DNA from: Candidatus Heimdallarchaeota archaeon
GTDB lineage: Archaea; Asgardarchaeota; Heimdallarchaeia; Hodarchaeales; Hodarchaeaceae
Direction: 5' to 3'
DNA length: 64,000 nucleotides
Assembly: GCA_020353515.1 (NCBI GenBank)
Contig: CP070695.1
Coordinates: forward strand, 4,325,589-4,389,588
In this document: positions 63,217 to 64,000 of the stretch, one piece after another
Layout: each line of letters begins with the position of its first letter
How positions within the stretch are numbered: the stretch's first letter is position 1
Translations under genes and position numbers: made by a program
Notes under the pieces: generated by a model
Database searches by the model: none
What the model was told of the DNA's origin: nothing
The model's input: only the letters and a program-made list of their open reading frames with translations

Positions 63217-64000
63217 TTAACGATTTTTTATTGATTCTATCACTAGCTCGGAGATATCTTTTATGGCTAGTTTGTTTTCCAATCCTTCAGTCTTAATTGC
63301 TTCATCAAGCATACAATAGCAACTCGGACAGGATACAATCAACTGCGTAGCTCCAGTTTCATAGGCTTCCCTTACTCTAATTCTACTAGGACTGTCTGTT
63401 GATCTTCCTAAGAGATCAAAGACGAAGTTTCCACTTCCACCACCACAACAAAAAGAATTATCTCTAGTTCTCTCCATCTCAACTAGCTCGACTCCAGGGA
63501 TCCACCTTATTAGTTCTCTTGGGGCATCATAGATTTTATTATACCTTCCCAAGAAACAAGGATCGTGGTAAGTTACCTTGGCATTGATTGATGAGAATTC
63601 TAAGTTTTTGTCATTAATTAGTTCAGAAAAAACTTGAGTATAGTGGTATATTTCAATTTCCCCAAGATTCCCATACTTATTTTTCATTGCATTATAACCA
63701 TGAGGAGAAAGGGTGATGATCTTTTTTACACCAAGTTCTCTATATTTTTTGGCATTTCTATCGGCTAACTCTCGAAATAAGCCTTTTTCTCCAATGAAAA
63801 GCACTTCATTGCCATCACAATCCTCATTGGAACCAAGAATCCCAAAAGAAATTCCTGCTGCTTTTAAAAAATCAGCAATAGTTGTAGCCATCCTCTGTCC
63901 TTGCTTTTCGTAAGATCCAGCGCATCCTACATAGAAAAGATAATCATTGTCATTTGAAAAAAGGTTTATTCCTTTAGCCCAAACATCTCTTTCGTTTCGA
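63217..64000 (-). CDS. CCG-domain heterodisulfide-reductase/glycolate-oxidase-like Fe-S protein (5' truncated by the window)
   Basis: The frame continues past the first ATG to the window edge (...DYLFYVGCAGSYEKQGQRMATT...), so the 5' end is missing. Two CCG domains are visible: YVGCAGSYEKQ ... DCDG, then HDPCFLGRYNKIYDAPR ... FCCGGGSGN ... SCPSCYCMLDEA. It is the HdrD/GlpC/LutA type and moves electrons through linked Fe-S centres; the upstream part should contain 4Fe-4S ferredoxin motifs. Partner genes are outside the window. Confidence 0.85.
   Translation of the reverse strand, partial: RNERDVWAKGINLFSNDNDYLFYVGCAGSYEKQGQRMATTIADFLKAAGISFGILGSNEDCDGNEVLFIGEKGLFRELADRNAKKYRELGVKKIITLSPHGYNAMKNKYGNLGEIEIYHYTQVFSELINDKNLEFSSINAKVTYHDPCFLGRYNKIYDAPRELIRWIPGVELVEMERTRDNSFCCGGGSGNFVFDLLGRSTDSPSRIRVREAYETGATQLIVSCPSCYCMLDEAIKTEGLENKLAIKDISELVIESIKNR

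Noticed and set aside
1..64000. CRISPR array, tRNA or rRNA genes, transposases, prophage
   Set aside because: No repeat-spacer pattern, cloverleaf-like sequence or mobile-element protein was found by eye; a tRNA scan would be the deciding test.

Overview
The window looks like a piece of an AT-rich archaeal chromosome, most likely from an Asgard archaeon (Heimdallarchaeia-like is my best guess). Archaeal signs are TATA/BRE-type promoters with near-leaderless starts, MinD ATPases with inserted ferredoxin domains, a tungsten-type aldehyde:ferredoxin oxidoreductase, a DUF134 regulator, membrane-tethered winged-helix regulators and many zinc-ribbon proteins. Asgard-leaning signs are an acyl-CoA-binding protein and two degenerate Ras/Rab-like G-domain proteins. 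No rRNA, tRNA, CRISPR array, transposase or phage gene was seen.

Layout. 0-5 kb: the end of an unknown gene, an XPB-like SF2 helicase, an MFS transporter, an alpha/beta hydrolase and a GbsR-type regulator. 5.3-8 kb: a tight two-gene cassette of a DUF3696-type AAA ATPase and a protein whose C-terminal half resembles the MITD1 phospholipase-D-like (MIT_C) domain; this is the best candidate for an undescribed system. 8-10.2 kb: a surface protein with a cytoplasmic zinc ribbon, then a small zinc-finger gene followed by a disrupted membrane-protein gene. 10.3-13.6 kb: a lipid-flavoured run (isoprenylcysteine methyltransferase-like, DUF169, ACBP, alpha/beta hydrolase) ending in a surface-protein remnant. 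13.6-16.8 kb: an ABC-2 exporter divergent from a regulator with two GbsR-like halves. 17-20.7 kb: two G-domain-like proteins, small unknowns and a membrane-bound winged-helix regulator. 20.8-24.6 kb: a LolCDE/MacB-like exporter and a two-domain HTH regulator. 24.6-34 kb: a WD40/beta-lactamase fusion, exonuclease III, a 1323-residue DUF2339 protein, a nitroreductase and a zinc-ribbon coiled-coil protein. 34-38 kb: an acetyltransferase, a DDAH-like hydrolase, the M55 D-aminopeptidase, a ribbon-helix-helix regulator with three GTACGTAC sites, and a threonine dehydratase.

38-46.4 kb is a metal/Fe-S neighbourhood: DUF134 regulator, DUF364 chelation-type protein, CDF transporter with a NifX-like tail, two MinD/ferredoxin ATPases, two NifX-like proteins, then AOR with its ferredoxin partner and a TIGR04076 protein. 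An 18-bp palindrome (TATGAATAATNATTCATA) lies upstream of both the DUF134 gene and the NifX-MinD operon and differs by one base between them, which suggests one regulon. 46-54 kb: a membrane S15-type hydrolase, a YedY-like molybdopterin protein, an ABC exporter, pyrophosphatase, aminotransferase and LysE exporter. 54-59.3 kb: a three-repeat surface protein with calcium-loop-like motifs and a transmembrane beta-helix receptor ending in a cytoplasmic winged helix. 59.5-64 kb: an APH-type kinase and a gamma-glutamyl cluster (class II amidotransferase, GGCT, GCS2), then a CCG-domain heterodisulfide-reductase-like gene running off the window.

Three genes appear broken by a single missing base in a homopolymer run (10403-10412, 9926-9931, 38926-38932). 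Under-called homopolymers in a long-read assembly would explain this; slippage-based expression or true decay are alternatives. Two genes in the metal neighbourhood lack ATG, GTG or TTG starts at the position homology demands and seem to use ATT or ATC behind good Shine-Dalgarno sequences.
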